A stretch of DNA of 64,000 nucleotides, from NCBI GenBank assembly GCA_030063045.1, contig JAQSEB010000091.1, positions 992,001-1,056,000 on the forward strand. The letters are read 5' to 3'. The notes beneath the pieces were generated by a model. It was not told the DNA's origin, did no database searches, and saw nothing but the letters and a program-made list of their open reading frames with translations. Shown one piece after another: positions 1 through 12,269 of this stretch. The DNA is from Pratylenchus scribneri. Taxonomy: Eukaryota > Nematoda > Chromadorea > Rhabditida > Pratylenchidae. Position 1 is the stretch's first letter. Each line of letters starts with the position of its first letter. Position numbers and translations under genes: made by a program.

Positions 1-429
1 GAAGGAAGGAATGGCCAAATGTGGCGGTTGATGGCTGTGGGTGGCCGATGTAATTACCGGTTAATTTAACTAGCAATGGGATGGAAAGAAATTGTGGCCT
101 TAATTTTGGTAGGGATTTTCAGCATTTTTCAGAGGAAATGGAGGAGCTTTAGGTTCAACTGACGCATCATTCATTATTCGAAAAGTGCGATGAATGAATG
201 GACATAGTGGAAGGACTGGGGAGAGGATTGGGAATCGATGGTCGCGAGAATGAATGGACTGGAGGGTGAAGGGGAATGTGGCCAAATGTGGAGGTTTTTG
301 GCCACACAGGCGCAGCAGATGCAAGGAAGGCGCTGTGGGTTGGCCACCGGCTAATTTGACCAATAGTAGTTGGGAAGGGAAAGGTTTTTCATCAGCGCCA
401 TTTCAGTACAAAGGTGGCTATTCTTTTTT

Positions 430-717
430 TTATAGCTCAACAAGGCAGTGGCCAATTTGTGAAGGCGATATAACATTTTAAAGCTCTAAATGTCCTCTAA
501 AAAGTGGCTTTTTGAAATTTTATTACATTCAGATTTCAGTAAAGTTATTTGTCTTTGAGTGTAATAAACAAATAGAGTAAAATCCACTCTTGTTTTACAA
601 TTGATTTAAGTTTTTATAAAATTAGTTAAGCAATATTTTAGAGGACAATTAGGACTTTAAAATGGCATATCGCCTTCTCGAATTGGTTGTTTCTTTGCTG
701 AGATATGGCCAAAAGAA
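430..717. repeat. Palindromic family A, copy 1
   Basis: Defines the family: about 300 bp, two inverted arms of roughly 90 bp around an AT-rich centre. Left arm order: TTTTGGCCATAACTCAACAA, GGAAGGCGATATGCCATTTG, CCTCTAAAAAGTGGCTT; the right arm is the complement. The centre often has CTTTGAATGTAATAAAC. No ORF, so a MITE-like non-autonomous element. This copy is intergenic. Confidence 0.85.
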
Positions 718-2082
718 CAGCCAAGGTAATGAAATGTCCTATTTCAGGAAGGCATGGGGAATTCCTTCTATTCCCTTACAATTTGTTGGCAATTTTCCGC
801 GTGTTTTTATGAAGAGGGGGGGGGGGGGGGGGGTGGTTCAACTGACTCATCAGTCATCATTCACTACTCCATCCTCTCTTTCTGATTGAAAAGTAGCGAA
901 AATGAAGGTGTATTGGTCGTCAATTCAGTCTGCTGATTTTCGTTGAGAATTGCCTCCAAAATGACTGATAAGCCATTCCACCTCCTCCTCCAAACAAATC
1001 TTCGCCATCCGGGCCAAACCCATCCATTCATCCTTCAATCGCCACTTCCTTTCTTCGCCTCTTTCCGCCGTTCTATCCTCGCGACAATTGGTTTGGCGTT
1101 TGGCCTAATTTGGGACAAGGCCATCCATTCTTCGCCTTTCTTCCCTAGCCAAACATTCATCGCCCCTAACATAAGGAGCACATTTTATGTCATCGAATGA
1201 CCGGCGGTGATGCCTCGACGAAAAGGGAAGGGAATCAATCTGAATAGAACTTTTGGTGGTTGGAAGAAGGATAAAATGGACCACTGGGAAGAAAGAGGGA
1301 TTAGTCTGCCGAGGGAAATGGACGACGGCCAAAGCAAATGGGGGAAAGCGGAATGGACTTTCTCCCCTTCCACAAATTCACATTTCCTCCACGAAATGGC
1401 AAAAGTAGGCAAAAAGCAAAGGCAACAGACGGACTTCTTGGTGGATTTAAGGCCAAATGGGAGAGGGTGGTCAATTGGAAGGGGAAATGGGAAGAAGGGG
1501 AGAACGAGACCGTTGGGAGATTGGCCCCCAAGCAACACACTTTATGTCTTTATGTGAAGCGAAGAGGGGAAGGGGAATTGGCCAAGGCATAAAGCTGCTA
1601 GATGGTCGGCGGCAGCAGGTTTCATTTCAATGAAAAGTAAAAGTGCGAAGGGGGATAATGTGGCGGCGAAATGGACTTGAAAGGGTGGCTTAGAAATGGA
1701 CTCGGCTGGTCAAAATGCACAACACCTAAGCAAAATGGATAAAATGTGTGGCCAATAATGCATGGAGATGGAAGAGGAAAGAGGCTCCGTGGGAATGATG
1801 TTTAGATGGGGCTTTTACTCCGATTTGCAGCAAAATGATTTGTTTCTGTTGTTTTCGACGTGATTGTCTGTTTAGCTCCAATCCAATTCATCATCATTTT
1901 TGTTGAATAAACATTTGTGCTTTTTTTTCTCATTGGAAGGAGGAAGGGATTGTGTCCCCAACAATTTAGGGAGGGAACATCTGCTATTATATTGGCCCAT
2001 TTATTGGCAAAAAAGACTGAGACAGAGAATGGCAAAAAAATTTGGATAACGAATGCCCACTTTTTAGCAAAAAAAATCTGCC

Positions 2083-2945
2083 TTATAATTTTCATTCCGG
2101 AAAGAATTCTGATTTTCATTCCGGAAAAATTCTGATTTTCATTCCGGAAACAATTCTGATTTTCATTCCGGAAAGAATTCTGATTTTCATTCAGGAAAGA
2201 ATTCTGATTTTCATTCCGGAAAGAATTCTGATTTTCATTCCGGAAACAATTCTGATTTTCATTCCGGAAAGAATTCTGATTTTCATTCCGGAAAGAATTC
2301 TGATTTTCATTCCGGAAACAATTCTGATTTTCATTCCGGAAAGAATTCTGATTTTCATTCCGGAAAGAATTCTGATTTTCATTCCGGTAACAATTCTGAT
2401 TTTCATTCCGGAAAGAATTCTGATTTTCATTCCAGAAAGAATTCTGATTTTCATTCCGGAAAGAATTCTGATTTTCATTCCGGAAACAATTCTGATTTTC
2501 ATTCCGGAAACAATTCTGATTTTCATTCCGGAAAGAATTCTGATTTTCATTCCGGAAAGAATTCTGATTTTCATTCCGGAAACAATTCTGATTTTCATTC
2601 CGGAAAGAATTCTGATTTTCATTCCGGAAAGAATTCTGATTTTCATTCCGGAAACAATTCTGATTTTCATTCCGGAAAGAATTCTGATTTTCATTCCGGA
2701 AAGAATTCTGATTTTCATTCCGGTAACAATTCTGATTTTCATTCCGGAAAGAATTCTGATTTTCATTCCGGAAACAATTCTGATTTTCATTCCGGAAAGA
2801 ATTCTGATTTTCATTCCGGAAAGAATTCTGATTTTCATTCCGGAAACAATTCTGCCTTTCATTCGGTAACAATTCTGATTTTCATTCCGGAAAGAATTCT
2901 GATTTTCATTCCGGAAAGAATTCTGCCTTTCATTCGGTAACAATT
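2083..2945. repeat. 24-bp TTCCGGAA minisatellite, locus 1
   Basis: About 35 head-to-tail copies of a 24-bp unit built around the palindrome TTCCGGAA followed by GAATTCTGATTTTC. Copies differ mainly at one base (GGAAAGAATT, GGAAACAATT, or rarely GGTAACAATT). The G and C types often alternate G,G,C, giving a 72-bp higher-order period. Because 24 is a multiple of three and the unit lacks stops in several frames, the array is open for 250-350 codons on both strands. These are not genes. Confidence 0.97.
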
Positions 2946-3926
2946 CTGATTTCTTTGAGATTGACAAAAAAATTGAAAGGACAATTTATTAGCAAAAAGA
3001 TGTCAAAAATTTGATAAAGGCACCGATGAACATGAAATCGGCGGATGTTGCGAAGAGAGAAGAATTAAAAAGATCATAAATGGATGGATTAAAGCTGCAA
3101 TGAAAAATCCGCGCGGACCCCCGAAAAGGGGGTAAAGGACAAATCGGCGGGAATAATATGCGATACACACATTTGCGCACGAAATGGACATGCAAATTTG
3201 TGTGCAGCTGACCCAATGGAAAATGTGTGGCCTTCCCATTTTTGCCCTCCTTTTTTTTGCTGCCAGCCATTCCAACACAACAAATTTGTTTCGCAATATT
3301 CGGCGCTGCCCTCAATTTGCCTCATTCCATTCCAAAAGGACCAGCCAGACAAGGCTGACCCCAATTTTTTTTGTTCGGTTGGGGAATTACATTTTTATTT
3401 TTTCATTCATTTGGTAATAGCGCCACAGACATAAATTTGGGAATTGGCGCAATATAGTGAAAGGACATAGGACACAGATGAGGCCAAAATCCCCCAATGA
3501 TGCACTTGGGCCTGGCGATGGATTGTTTTCCCGCAAATAAATAAATATATTATAATCCCATTTCCCCATCGTCGCCTCGCACAATCCGTCCAAATTTTTT
3601 TAGGCGCAATTGATATATTCCAATCCGTTGCACCAACAAATTGTGCGCCAATTCACCCAAAACACACAAATGTCGCACTTGGAAAATCAAAAAAATGGGG
3701 AGGGAAATATTTATTACATTGGGAGATTCATCAAAATAAGGCCTAAATCATTTAATATCATCCCTCTTCGGGAATTTTTTCAGAGGTGGCTATAAAAGCT
3801 AGCTTTAACCTTAATCCCAGTCTTATCCTACAACGCCTAAAGGCCTATCATTTCCTTGTGGCCAGTTTTTTAGGCCAAAAGAGAACAATTGAACACCACC
3901 ATTGATGAGTATATGGGTCCTTTCTC

Positions 3927-4218
3927 CGTTCTTTTGGCCATATCTCGAAAAGGATGGAATCAATTTTGGAGAGCGTTATGCCATTCGAAAGCTCTAAATC
4001 TCCTCTAAAATGAGGCTTACTTATATTTTAAATAATTTATAAAATAAGCCGCTTTTCTCCTAATAATCTAGTTTATAAAATTAAAAGATTAGTACATTTT
4101 TAAAGGATAGATTTTATAAAAATTGAAAGCCACATTTTAGCAGAGACTTTGCGCTTTTGAATGGTACATCATCATCCCAAATTGGTTATTGCCTCATTGA
4201 GTTATTGGGCAAAAACTG
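3927..4218. repeat. Palindromic family A, copy 2
   Basis: Arms GCGTTATGCCATTCGAAAGC and GGTACATCATCATCCCAAAT are diverged. It ends about 100 bp beyond the stop of the minus-strand membrane-protein gene. Confidence 0.75.
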
Positions 4219-4317
4219 CAGTTGTCCAAAAATTGCTAATAAAGGAGGAAAATGAATGAATTTTATGAGAAATTTATCAAAATATTGCTGTGTCAAATCC
4301 AATGTTTTATTTTCGAA

Positions 4318-5460
4318 TTATTCTCGGCCATCTTTGCTACCAGTTTCCACCTCAACTTCCACCACAGTTTGTTGCCCTTCATCTGCATTTTGCGCTTCCA
4401 TTGCACCGGCCAATTCCACCAATCCAATATCTTCTCGTCCATTTTCGGCCACATTTGAGGCTTGCCTTCGGCCATTTCGCCTCCTTTGCCCCATTCGTCC
4501 GTGTCGGCATCGTAAAATTCGCCACAGTAATGCCCGAATGCATTCAGCGCCAAAATAGATGCCAAAAAGGAAAATGAATGCCATTTCCCAGCCATAACAT
4601 TCCACTGGATCCGATTTGTGGCAAATGCCCCATCCTAATTGTGCAATTTTATCCGCATAAATCCAATCTTTGTAGCCAATTAAGGGGCGAAGATAGCGGC
4701 TCTTGAAATTTGAATTAATTAAGATAAGGAGTGGAATTGGCGAAGGAATTGAATGTTAAGATGAGGAGGAAACCGTTTGGGTGCGGGCTACGGGACATTT
4801 AGTTACGAGGCTTTAAAACCCTTTAAAAATCAGGAAATTTTCATGGAATTTTTTTCTCATTTTAATGAGCTGGGACTGGGATAGGATCTATCAAATGAAG
4901 CCAAAAATAAATGGATTGACTTAAAATTCAGTGCTATGGATGGTCAAAAAATGGGAAAATTACTAAAAAATACTTTGATCTTTCCGAAGTATAAATCATC
5001 AGGTAGATCTAACCGGAATAAAATAACACTGAAAGTGCCTTAAGAGATAGACTGCGCGCCAAATTTAGCTTTGGCCAAAAATGCCAAAGAATTTATTTTC
5101 CCCGTTCACCTGGGTGACACTTTCCACCAACAGCCCCTTTTGTCCCATAAAATTTGTGTTCGCCATGAAAAGTTTTGGCCAAATTCGACGCAAATCCTCA
5201 CTGGCACTCAAATTTGTTTCCTTCTCTTGGCTTTCGGCACGCAAAATGCCAAATTGAAATTGGAAAGAGGTCCGAGTCAAATCGCATCCTTTCCGCACAA
5301 TTAAAACACTATTCTACTTATAGGGGCAAATTGAAAATTAAGTGCAGAATGATGGATTATTGTACTCGTTGGAAACCAGCAAATAATTCCAAATCTTCGG
5401 CAAAAATTGAGTCCGGATCCAGCAGAAAACTTTGTGGCATTGGGAAAGCCAATGAAATTG
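4318..5460 (-). CDS. Unrecognised gene, 3' exons; C-terminal membrane segment
   Basis: Three exons join in phase on the minus strand. One ends at 5377 (its upper edge near 5460 is uncertain) and reads FLLDPDSIFAEDLELFAG. Then come 5288-5110 (ending in LLVESVTQ) and 4701-4318. The last exon encodes SRYLRPLIGYKDWIYADK, a Cys pair around CHKSDPVEC, then a hydrophobic stretch (WEMAFIFLFGIYFGAEC) followed by a basic cluster and an acidic Gln/Glu-rich tail to the stop. That fits a C-terminal transmembrane helix with a cytosolic tail. I do not recognise the family. 5' exons are not resolved; a 70-codon open stretch at 6022-6264 might belong, with a family A palindrome (5628-5937) in the gap. The exon chain is inferred from phase only. 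Confidence 0.4.
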
Positions 5461-5627
5461 TTAAAATCTGATGGACAAAAATATTTATTTTCCAATTTGG
5501 CGCCAACCAAATGTTCCAATGTATCAAGTGGAAGAAGCTGTGAACAAAAGGGCATTTCTGGGCGCATTAACTGTGAGAAAAACCATAGGGGAATTAATGG
5601 GATGATGGAGAGATTGAGTGAATGCCG

Positions 5628-5937
5628 ATTTTTGGCTCATAACTCGATGAGGCAATGACCAATTTGGGAAGGGAATATACCTTTTGGAAGGTCTAATTTT
5701 CTTCTATAAAATGGCTATAATAAAGTTGTCAAAATTGAACAATAAAAATTTAAAGCTTCATAACTGAAGATAGGCAACAATTTGAGTGCTTCAGATGAAA
5801 AGATAATATTTTCTTCAAATCCTTTAGTAATCTTAAAAATTTAATGTAGCTTTTTTATATAGAAAACTTCGGGCTTTAAAATAGTATATCTCCTTCCCAA
5901 ATTGGTAAAAGCCTCTCTGAGCTATGGCCCAAAAACC
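5628..5937. repeat. Palindromic family A, copy 3
   Basis: Left arm carries GGGAATATACCTTTTGGAAG and right arm AATAGTATATCTCCTTCCC. It lies upstream of the recognised exons of the 4318-5460 gene. Confidence 0.75.
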
Positions 5938-6935
5938 CGATGCAAGCACTCAACCAGCGATATCCGATTATTATGATTTGAAATTTGAATAATTTTGAAT
6001 CCCATCGTTCCCTAATTTTCCTCATTTTTTTGCCAAATTAGTAAATTCCCATTCCCTTCCCAGTTTCACTTCAATTGGCGTATAACAAATGCAAAGTCGT
6101 TTCGGTGTATGCAAATTGCAATATTTGAGACGAGTTTCGCGCACACACAATTCATCCGGGCCAATATAGTTATTGATTGATGCTGCTGGGGTCGTTGAAA
6201 AATTATTATTTTCAATTAAGTGAAAGGCCATCATTTTCCAATTTTGAGACAATTTATGGAACAATTAGATGGTCCATTTTCCCCATGAAATTTTACTAAT
6301 TGATTCGCGCATTTCCCACTTTTTTCCCTCTAAAATTTACCCTTAAATTAGCAGATGAAATTGGCAATAAATTCACTCAAGAAATTTGCAAATTAAATTG
6401 AAAAGAAAGGAATATATTATATAAATATTTTTGCTGGGGATGTTTTGGACTAGTAAAGGTCAAAATTAAAATGAATATTAAAATGATTTTAATTATATTA
6501 AATTCCTCATTTAATTTAATGAGTTTTAAATGGCATGAGAAACTTCAAATCTTGGAGGCACTCAAATTCTTTAGGCTGAAAATTTTTTTGATTCTTTAAG
6601 CTTCGAAATAGCCCTAGTCTAAAAATTTATTTCTCTCTTAGGATTTTGGATTGATCTGGAAATCATCCCGTATGAACCAATAAAATAATTAATTAACATA
6701 TAATATCAATAAATTTAATTCATTTCTTTATTGAAAAATATATTCTATATTCTTTGTAAAATATTTCGGTTCGATGAGCAAAAAGGAAGGTGAAAATCAC
6801 AGGGTTTTATGTGAGGAACAAATATATAATTAAGTGAATTGGACAATTAATGAATGAATATATGGCCAAAATTAATGAGAATTAACCAGCGAATAGTTTA
6901 TAGGGTGGAAATTGGGCGAAATAAATAAGATTGAT

Positions 6936-8865
6936 TCAATTTTGAAGGGCCTCTTGATATAGGGCATCCGCATTTTCCTCCCGGATTGGCACAAATTGTT
7001 GTTGACGATGAGAGAAAAAATACCTTTAAAAAAATTGGGAATTAAAATAACCCAAAATAAATTAATTTTCTCACAATTCCCCGTTGAAAATGTCCAGCCA
7101 AAATGCTTGAATGCCAACTTGCCTTTGCTCAATGTATTCCCGGAGGAATTCATGTGAGCCAATGTTGGTCAATTGTTGAAGGGTGTTGATTTGACTGAGT
7201 CGATCCTCATGGCCAAGTCGATTTTCCGGGTCTATTTTGGCCGTAAATCTGGGATAATTTAAAATTAAACTGGTGATTTTAGATTCACAAATTTTAGATC
7301 CCAAAATAGACTAATCTTAAATAATATTTTTTCCTTTAAGTTTTAAAAGATTCATTATTTTTTATTATTCTTTTTTCTAAAATTTTATAAAAAAATTGAA
7401 TCAGTAGAGCAAAAATTCAGGAATTTTTTTTATAATAATTCATAAAGTGTATTCTATAAAAAGAAGTCAAAATTTGAAAATTCTTTTTTGATTTTTAAAA
7501 ATTTAAGAGGGCTAATAAAAATTTTCCAAAACACCAAAATTTACATCATATTCAATTTGTACTGAATTCATTGCTCTTTTGAAAATCAAGGATATAAAAT
7601 AGAATAAAAAATTGTTAAAGTGAATAAAAATCTAATTTTAAATAAATTAGTCCAAATTCAAGCTAAAAAATTGCAAAATTTGGAGGCTAATATTCACTTA
7701 AAATTTTAGTTTGATGTGTAAAATTCGTTCCGCCATAATAAAAATTTTTTTTTAAAAAAAATAACTAATATTTTCCCCCAAAAATAAAATTTTAAAAATA
7801 ATTTTTTTTCAACTATACCTGGTGAGTCCATTCTCGGAAGCAAATTCCAATAATTTTCCTCCATTTCCATTGTTTGCCTCCAATTCCTTCAATTTTTGAA
7901 TACTTTCGTGTCCATTCCGCCTTAACCAATGGTCCATTGGCGATTCCGGATCGAATTGTCGTTCGCCGTGGTAAAGTTGCCAAAGTGTGTTAATCGCCTT
8001 ACAATCGGAATGGCCACAGACCAAAACTTGGCAAACATTTCCTCGCCTAATAATAATAAATTGTGAAAATTGCGGATTAATTAAATTTATCCTTACTTTA
8101 TGGCCAATTCCAATGCGGCTGGTTCCGTTGTGATGGATACTTCTGCAAAGCCGGGTCCACCTGGAAAAATAAAAATTTGTCTATTAAAATTCTGTGAGAA
8201 TATTCCCCGAAAATGTCTAATTTTGCCTTTTAAATTAACTAATCAAGGAATGAAAATTTTGTTGATTTCGGTACTAATTAAAGAACTGTCTTTTGGCTAT
8301 CCAATGATATCAATTTTATTTAGATTATTTTAAAATTGTTGGAATTATACTTTAAAAACTATTTGAAATGACCATTTGATAATGTTTTTTTTTACCATAA
8401 CTTCAATTCTAAGCCAATTCAGATAAAACTAATATTATTTGATAGCCAAGTCTATTCCTCCTTAATTTAATTGAAAAATCATTAAAATTTGTTCATTCTT
8501 TGATGAGTTATTATAAACGTAAACGGCGACAATTAGGATTGTTCCATAAAATTATATCTCAAATCTCTTACCAAAATTCCTGGATGGCGGAATCATATTG
8601 GCCGAATTGCGCACCACGAATAAATCGCCAATTCTTGCTTGCAAAAATTTGGAAGGCTGCAATCTTTAATAATTCTTTAAAATTTTCTAATTCAATTAAC
8701 AAAAATGGCCAACCTTGAGTCCATGCAAGTAAAGAGAACTGCCCTTGGATCTGGATGGTCCCGGACTCGTTCAAATTCTTTCACCATTGATGGACGCAGT
8801 GATTTTCGGAATTGGATGATGCCATCAAAAATGCGTTTGATGCTTTCGCGTCCCATTTTCCACAT
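6936..8865 (-). CDS. Beta-class carbonic anhydrase
   Basis: Zinc enzyme interconverting CO2 and bicarbonate, of the beta class found in nematodes and absent from vertebrates. Six exons: 8865-8714, 8663-8572, 8160-8097, 8046-7819, 7248-7075 and 7023-6936, giving 265 residues, a normal length for the family. The zinc and dyad residues are visible: Cys47-x-Asp49-x-Arg51 in FTCMDSR, and His115 with Cys118 in VCGHSDCKAIN. Other family blocks are GDLFVVRNSANMIP, PAALELAIKRG, SPMDHWLRRNG, DRLSQINTLQQL and the C-terminal FSHRQQQFVPI. The start ATG lies two bases after a TTTTTAG acceptor, which suits a trans-spliced or leader-exon 5' end. No signal peptide is evident. It lies 479 bp downstream of NDUFAF2 on the same strand. 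Family certain; exon joins very likely. Confidence 0.95.
8250..8530. repeat. Repeat family D, carbonic anhydrase intron 2
   Basis: Weak inverted repeat with AGTCTGCTCTTTAATTTGAT-like arms in diverged form (AAAGAACTGTCTTTTGGCTA; TTTGATAGCCAAGTCTATTC) and an ATGAGTTATTATAAACG end. Confidence 0.5.
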
Positions 8866-9344
8866 TTCTAAAAATTATTTTCAATTAAAATTATTAAGTA
8901 AAAAAATGAATAAATAAATGAATATGGGTGTAAAAGCCGCGTTATTTTCTTCTAAAATTAATCAGCCGATCTTTTGTACATCACTTCATATTTTATTTAT
9001 TCATCCTCCCATATTTTTATGTTTTATCATCAAATTTAACTTAAAATCACCCGAATAAATGATAAGGGGGATGGAGGAAATTGGTGGAGAAGGTAACAAA
9101 AAAGAATAAGGGAAAATTGACATATTTTAATGAAAATATATTTGCATATTTTTATGTGGAATTTTTATTCTTTTTTTAATATTTTCAATTTAATTTAAAT
9201 ATTTGTTTTAAAACCAATATTCAATAATAAAAAAATTCCACAAATAAATGTCCAATTTATTTATTAATTGCCTAATATGGACGGAATAAAACAAATACAA
9301 TAAAAAAATTATAAATGGCATGGAAAACAAACAATCATTTCACA

Positions 9345-9904
9345 TCATCGATCATCTCGTCCATCTTTTTCCCATTCTCCTTGCTTCCGGGCGCCTGGGT
9401 TCACCTCAAAGCCATGGCCCTCGTCGTATTTTGGAAATCCCCTCTGCTGTTTTTTGTCCATGTCGGCTGCCCCAATGCCGTGGGAATCAATTTTTGGTGC
9501 TCTTTTCTCCGTTTCGGCGCCTTCTTCAAGTTGTGCCTTGAAATAATTTTTTTAATTTAATTATTCAATAATTTTTATTCAACCTGCTGTCTTTGCCTAT
9601 TTAGCATAATTTCTTCATCCGATGGCGGGAAGCGCCGCGCATTCTTCGTCCAGGCCTGCCATTCAACCGATGGAGCAATTCCTGCTGGTCCTGGTTCAAA
9701 ACCTCTATAAATTTTAAATTGATTTTGAGAATAATTTATATAGAAAAACCTTGAAACATTTGAATGTTTCCTTGGTCGTTCCAATTCGTAGAATTTGTTA
9801 CCAAATTGATCCTCGCCCACATATCGTTTGTTTGGTGCTGCGCCACGGGCAAATGAGGCCCAAAATTGTTCCCAAGCTACGCGCCAAGGCCCAGGACGAC
9901 TCAT
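9345..9904 (-). CDS. NDUFAF2-like complex I assembly factor (mimitin / B17.2L)
   Basis: Chaperone-like subunit paralogue needed for mitochondrial NADH dehydrogenase assembly. Three exons, 9904-9750, 9704-9584 and 9536-9345, give 155 residues, close to the human protein. Family blocks: the N-terminal WEQFWASFARG, VGEDQFGNKFYELERP (matching the conserved VGTDQFGNKYY), PSVEWQAWTKNARRFPPSDE, and a C-terminal motif resembling the human QPGSW-MPRDGK region (ARKQGEWEKDGR). The start is the first ATG of the open stretch. Two short introns (45 and 47 nt) end in ATAG and CAAG. Same orientation as the carbonic anhydrase gene that follows. Confidence 0.93.
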
Positions 9905-12269
9905 TTTATTGGAAATTTTCCGTTAATACAGATTTAAATCTTAATTGAAAAATTTTTAATTACGTAAAACTAATTTAATTAATCTTAAATCATATCTATT
10001 AAATCAAGTATAATGCTTAATAAATTGTTCATTTATGTTCGAGATTCAATCTCGAGAATTTGGTGAGATTTGAGATGAGAAAATCGTTTGAGTTGAGATT
10101 TTATCCAAACCAGTTTAATCTTTAATCCGCTATCATCACTATCCAGAATTCAGAACACAGAACAGAGAAGAGAACATAACATGCAAATAATAGAGAGAAA
10201 GAGAACGAGATGATCAGAAAAAAAGGATCAGATGTCATTTTCTTTGCAAATTATTAAATAAATTTTGTTATACATTCAAAAAATACCATAAAACAACTGC
10301 AATTATAGTACATGAACTGGGGAGGAAGAATTGCCGTACAAATTCCCAAACTCATAACTCAACAATAATCAAACCAAATTCGCCATTCTTGGTATCATTC
10401 GAAAGAGGAGAAGAAACCCTTTAATTTTAAATAAATTTTATTATGATTATTTAAAATTTCTAAAAGATATTTTTAAAATAATTATTTAATTCGTAATGTG
10501 CTTAATGTTTATGTTTAGGAATTTTTTATGAGAAATTTTTGGCCAAACCACGATGTCAAATTCAAACAAATTATTATGAAATGCCGTTTGTTGCAGATTA
10601 AAAATGTTGTCAAAATATTAAATATTTTCGACAATTTGGTGTCTCGTATTTTCCTATTTTTAATAATTTTCAACTTTCAAGGATTAAACCAAAAAGCAAT
10701 GATATTTTGGGATTCAGAAAAACCCTCAAAATCAAAACATGAAAAAATAAATTTTAAATAAAATAAAAAAATTTATAAAACAAAAAAAAACTATAAATTA
10801 GCCAATGTTGGCCTACTGATTTGCTACATCTGTTTTCCTCCAAATCATCGTTAAAAGTGCACATTCCCTCCCTGCTTCATTTTTTCATCATGCAAAAATA
10901 TTGGACACATGTCCCCATCCACTGCTAATGATGGAATTTTTTTCCTTATCTGCTTTTTCCACAAAATATTTTCCAAGGGGCCAAGTCCGGCGGGATGGAT
11001 CATCAAAAACCAGACCAACACAAATTAAATTGGCCCAAGGCGCAGTCCAGTCTACAACCGCCGGAGGAGCCCAATTAAAATTCCCCCTTTCCCATTTCCT
11101 TCCTTCCTTTCCACTTTTCTTTGCTGACAGACGGACACAAAAAATGTTTGGTCCTTTCGAAGTTCATTCAAATCCAAAAATTGGCCTAACACAAATTCAG
11201 AGGCCACACAAAATGGCCAGAGGCGCTCTGTCTGTTGTGTTCGAAGTCCGTTCCGTTCCTTGTACCAAGGGACACGACCAAAATTTGTTCCTTGGCCCCA
11301 AAAAATAAAATAAAATATTCGATTAAGGCACCACCCCGGGAGGGCACCCCTTCCCCCCTTAAATGCTTCTTTTCATCACATCCCTCCCCCCTCCCCCCTT
11401 CCATGGCCCATGTTTTTATTGGCCCAATGTCCCTTCGGAAGAATGGAAATGAGCCCTGTGAGGCAAATTGCACCGATTTAATCAGCCAATTTTATTTTTC
11501 CTTCCTTCTGATGAGCCAATTATTTTTGGATGTGCCGAAAGTACTCTTGAAATCTGTTTCCTCATTCCTTGGCTGCCCGTTCATATCATTTTTTTTACTT
11601 GCTCATCGGCCAACGGCGCACAGCTGTTGTCCCCACAAAAAATAACCCCCGACGGCCAAAGTCATCACGGGAATCTCGGCGGAGGAGCAGCAAACGAATG
11701 GAAGGAAGCAAGGGGAATTGAGGGTGGATTGGGAATGGAATGGCCCATCGGGGATGAATTCCCCTCATTTTTTACTTTGCAATTCCTTCCCCTTTTGCAA
11801 TTCTCCTTCCTTGCCCCCTTTTATATCCAATCCACCCTCGTTTTTCAACAATTTTGCTTGCTAGGACGAAATTAAATCGGGACGGCCAAGTCGTCGTCGG
11901 GACTTGGCCCTGAATGATGCCTCGAGGCAGTTTTGGCCGGGAATAGGCCTGACTGAGGGGGGTAGCGCCGATTTCTCACAGGGATTTATATTTGTTTGTT
12001 GTGCTCATCCATGGGCTTCATCCTCCACCCCAATAAATGGCCATTTTACTTTTTTGTATTTGTTTGTGCCCCATTCATCCACATATTTCGCCGTGTGTCC
12101 CCTTTGGACATTTCCCCCAAAAACAGACAAATTTATGCAGCTGCTGCCTTTTCCTTCACTATTTTCCCTCTTTTATTTAGGCAACAAAAACGGCTATCTG
12201 AGCTCTGGCCGGGATTGGCCATAATATAGACAATTAGTCAGTCAACAAAATTTGTTGATTGCCTCCAAA
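9905..12269. other. Spacer without a recognisable gene
   Basis: 9905-10900 is very AT-rich with nothing gene-like. 10900-12240 is more GC-rich, with plus-strand ORFs of 77-136 codons. These overlap in different frames, carry Pro/Phe/Ser-rich composition and have no family motif, so I treat them as chance. It lies between divergent genes (NDUFAF2 minus, GPCR plus) and probably holds the promoter region of the GPCR. Confidence 0.6.

Larger units (their letters stand above)
1..4317. other. Gene-free left flank
   Basis: I see no supportable gene here. ORFs on both strands are short, overlap each other and show no family motif or exon-like continuity. Segments around 10-130 and 270-390 are degenerate copies of each other (shared GGCCAAATGTGG and GGCTAATTTGACC/GGTTAATTTAACT stretches). 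A run of about 17 G lies near 818-835. The stretch also holds a 24-bp minisatellite and two copies of palindromic family A, annotated separately. Confidence 0.7.

Noticed and set aside
818..835. G-run of about 17 as a quadruplex element
   Set aside because: A plain homopolymer in gene-free DNA; similar C-runs near 17515 and 45590 suggest slippage rather than function.
2083..2945. CRISPR-like array of short repeats
   Set aside because: Units are directly adjacent with no unique spacers and the DNA is eukaryotic; it is a minisatellite.
1802..2967. Long open frames (up to 356 codons) on both strands
   Set aside because: They are created by the 24-bp repeat, whose period is a multiple of three and which lacks stops in several frames; the translations are pure 8-residue repeats.
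10901..12229. Several plus-strand ORFs of 77-136 codons
   Set aside because: Mutually overlapping frames, no domains, biased composition; no exon-like continuation.
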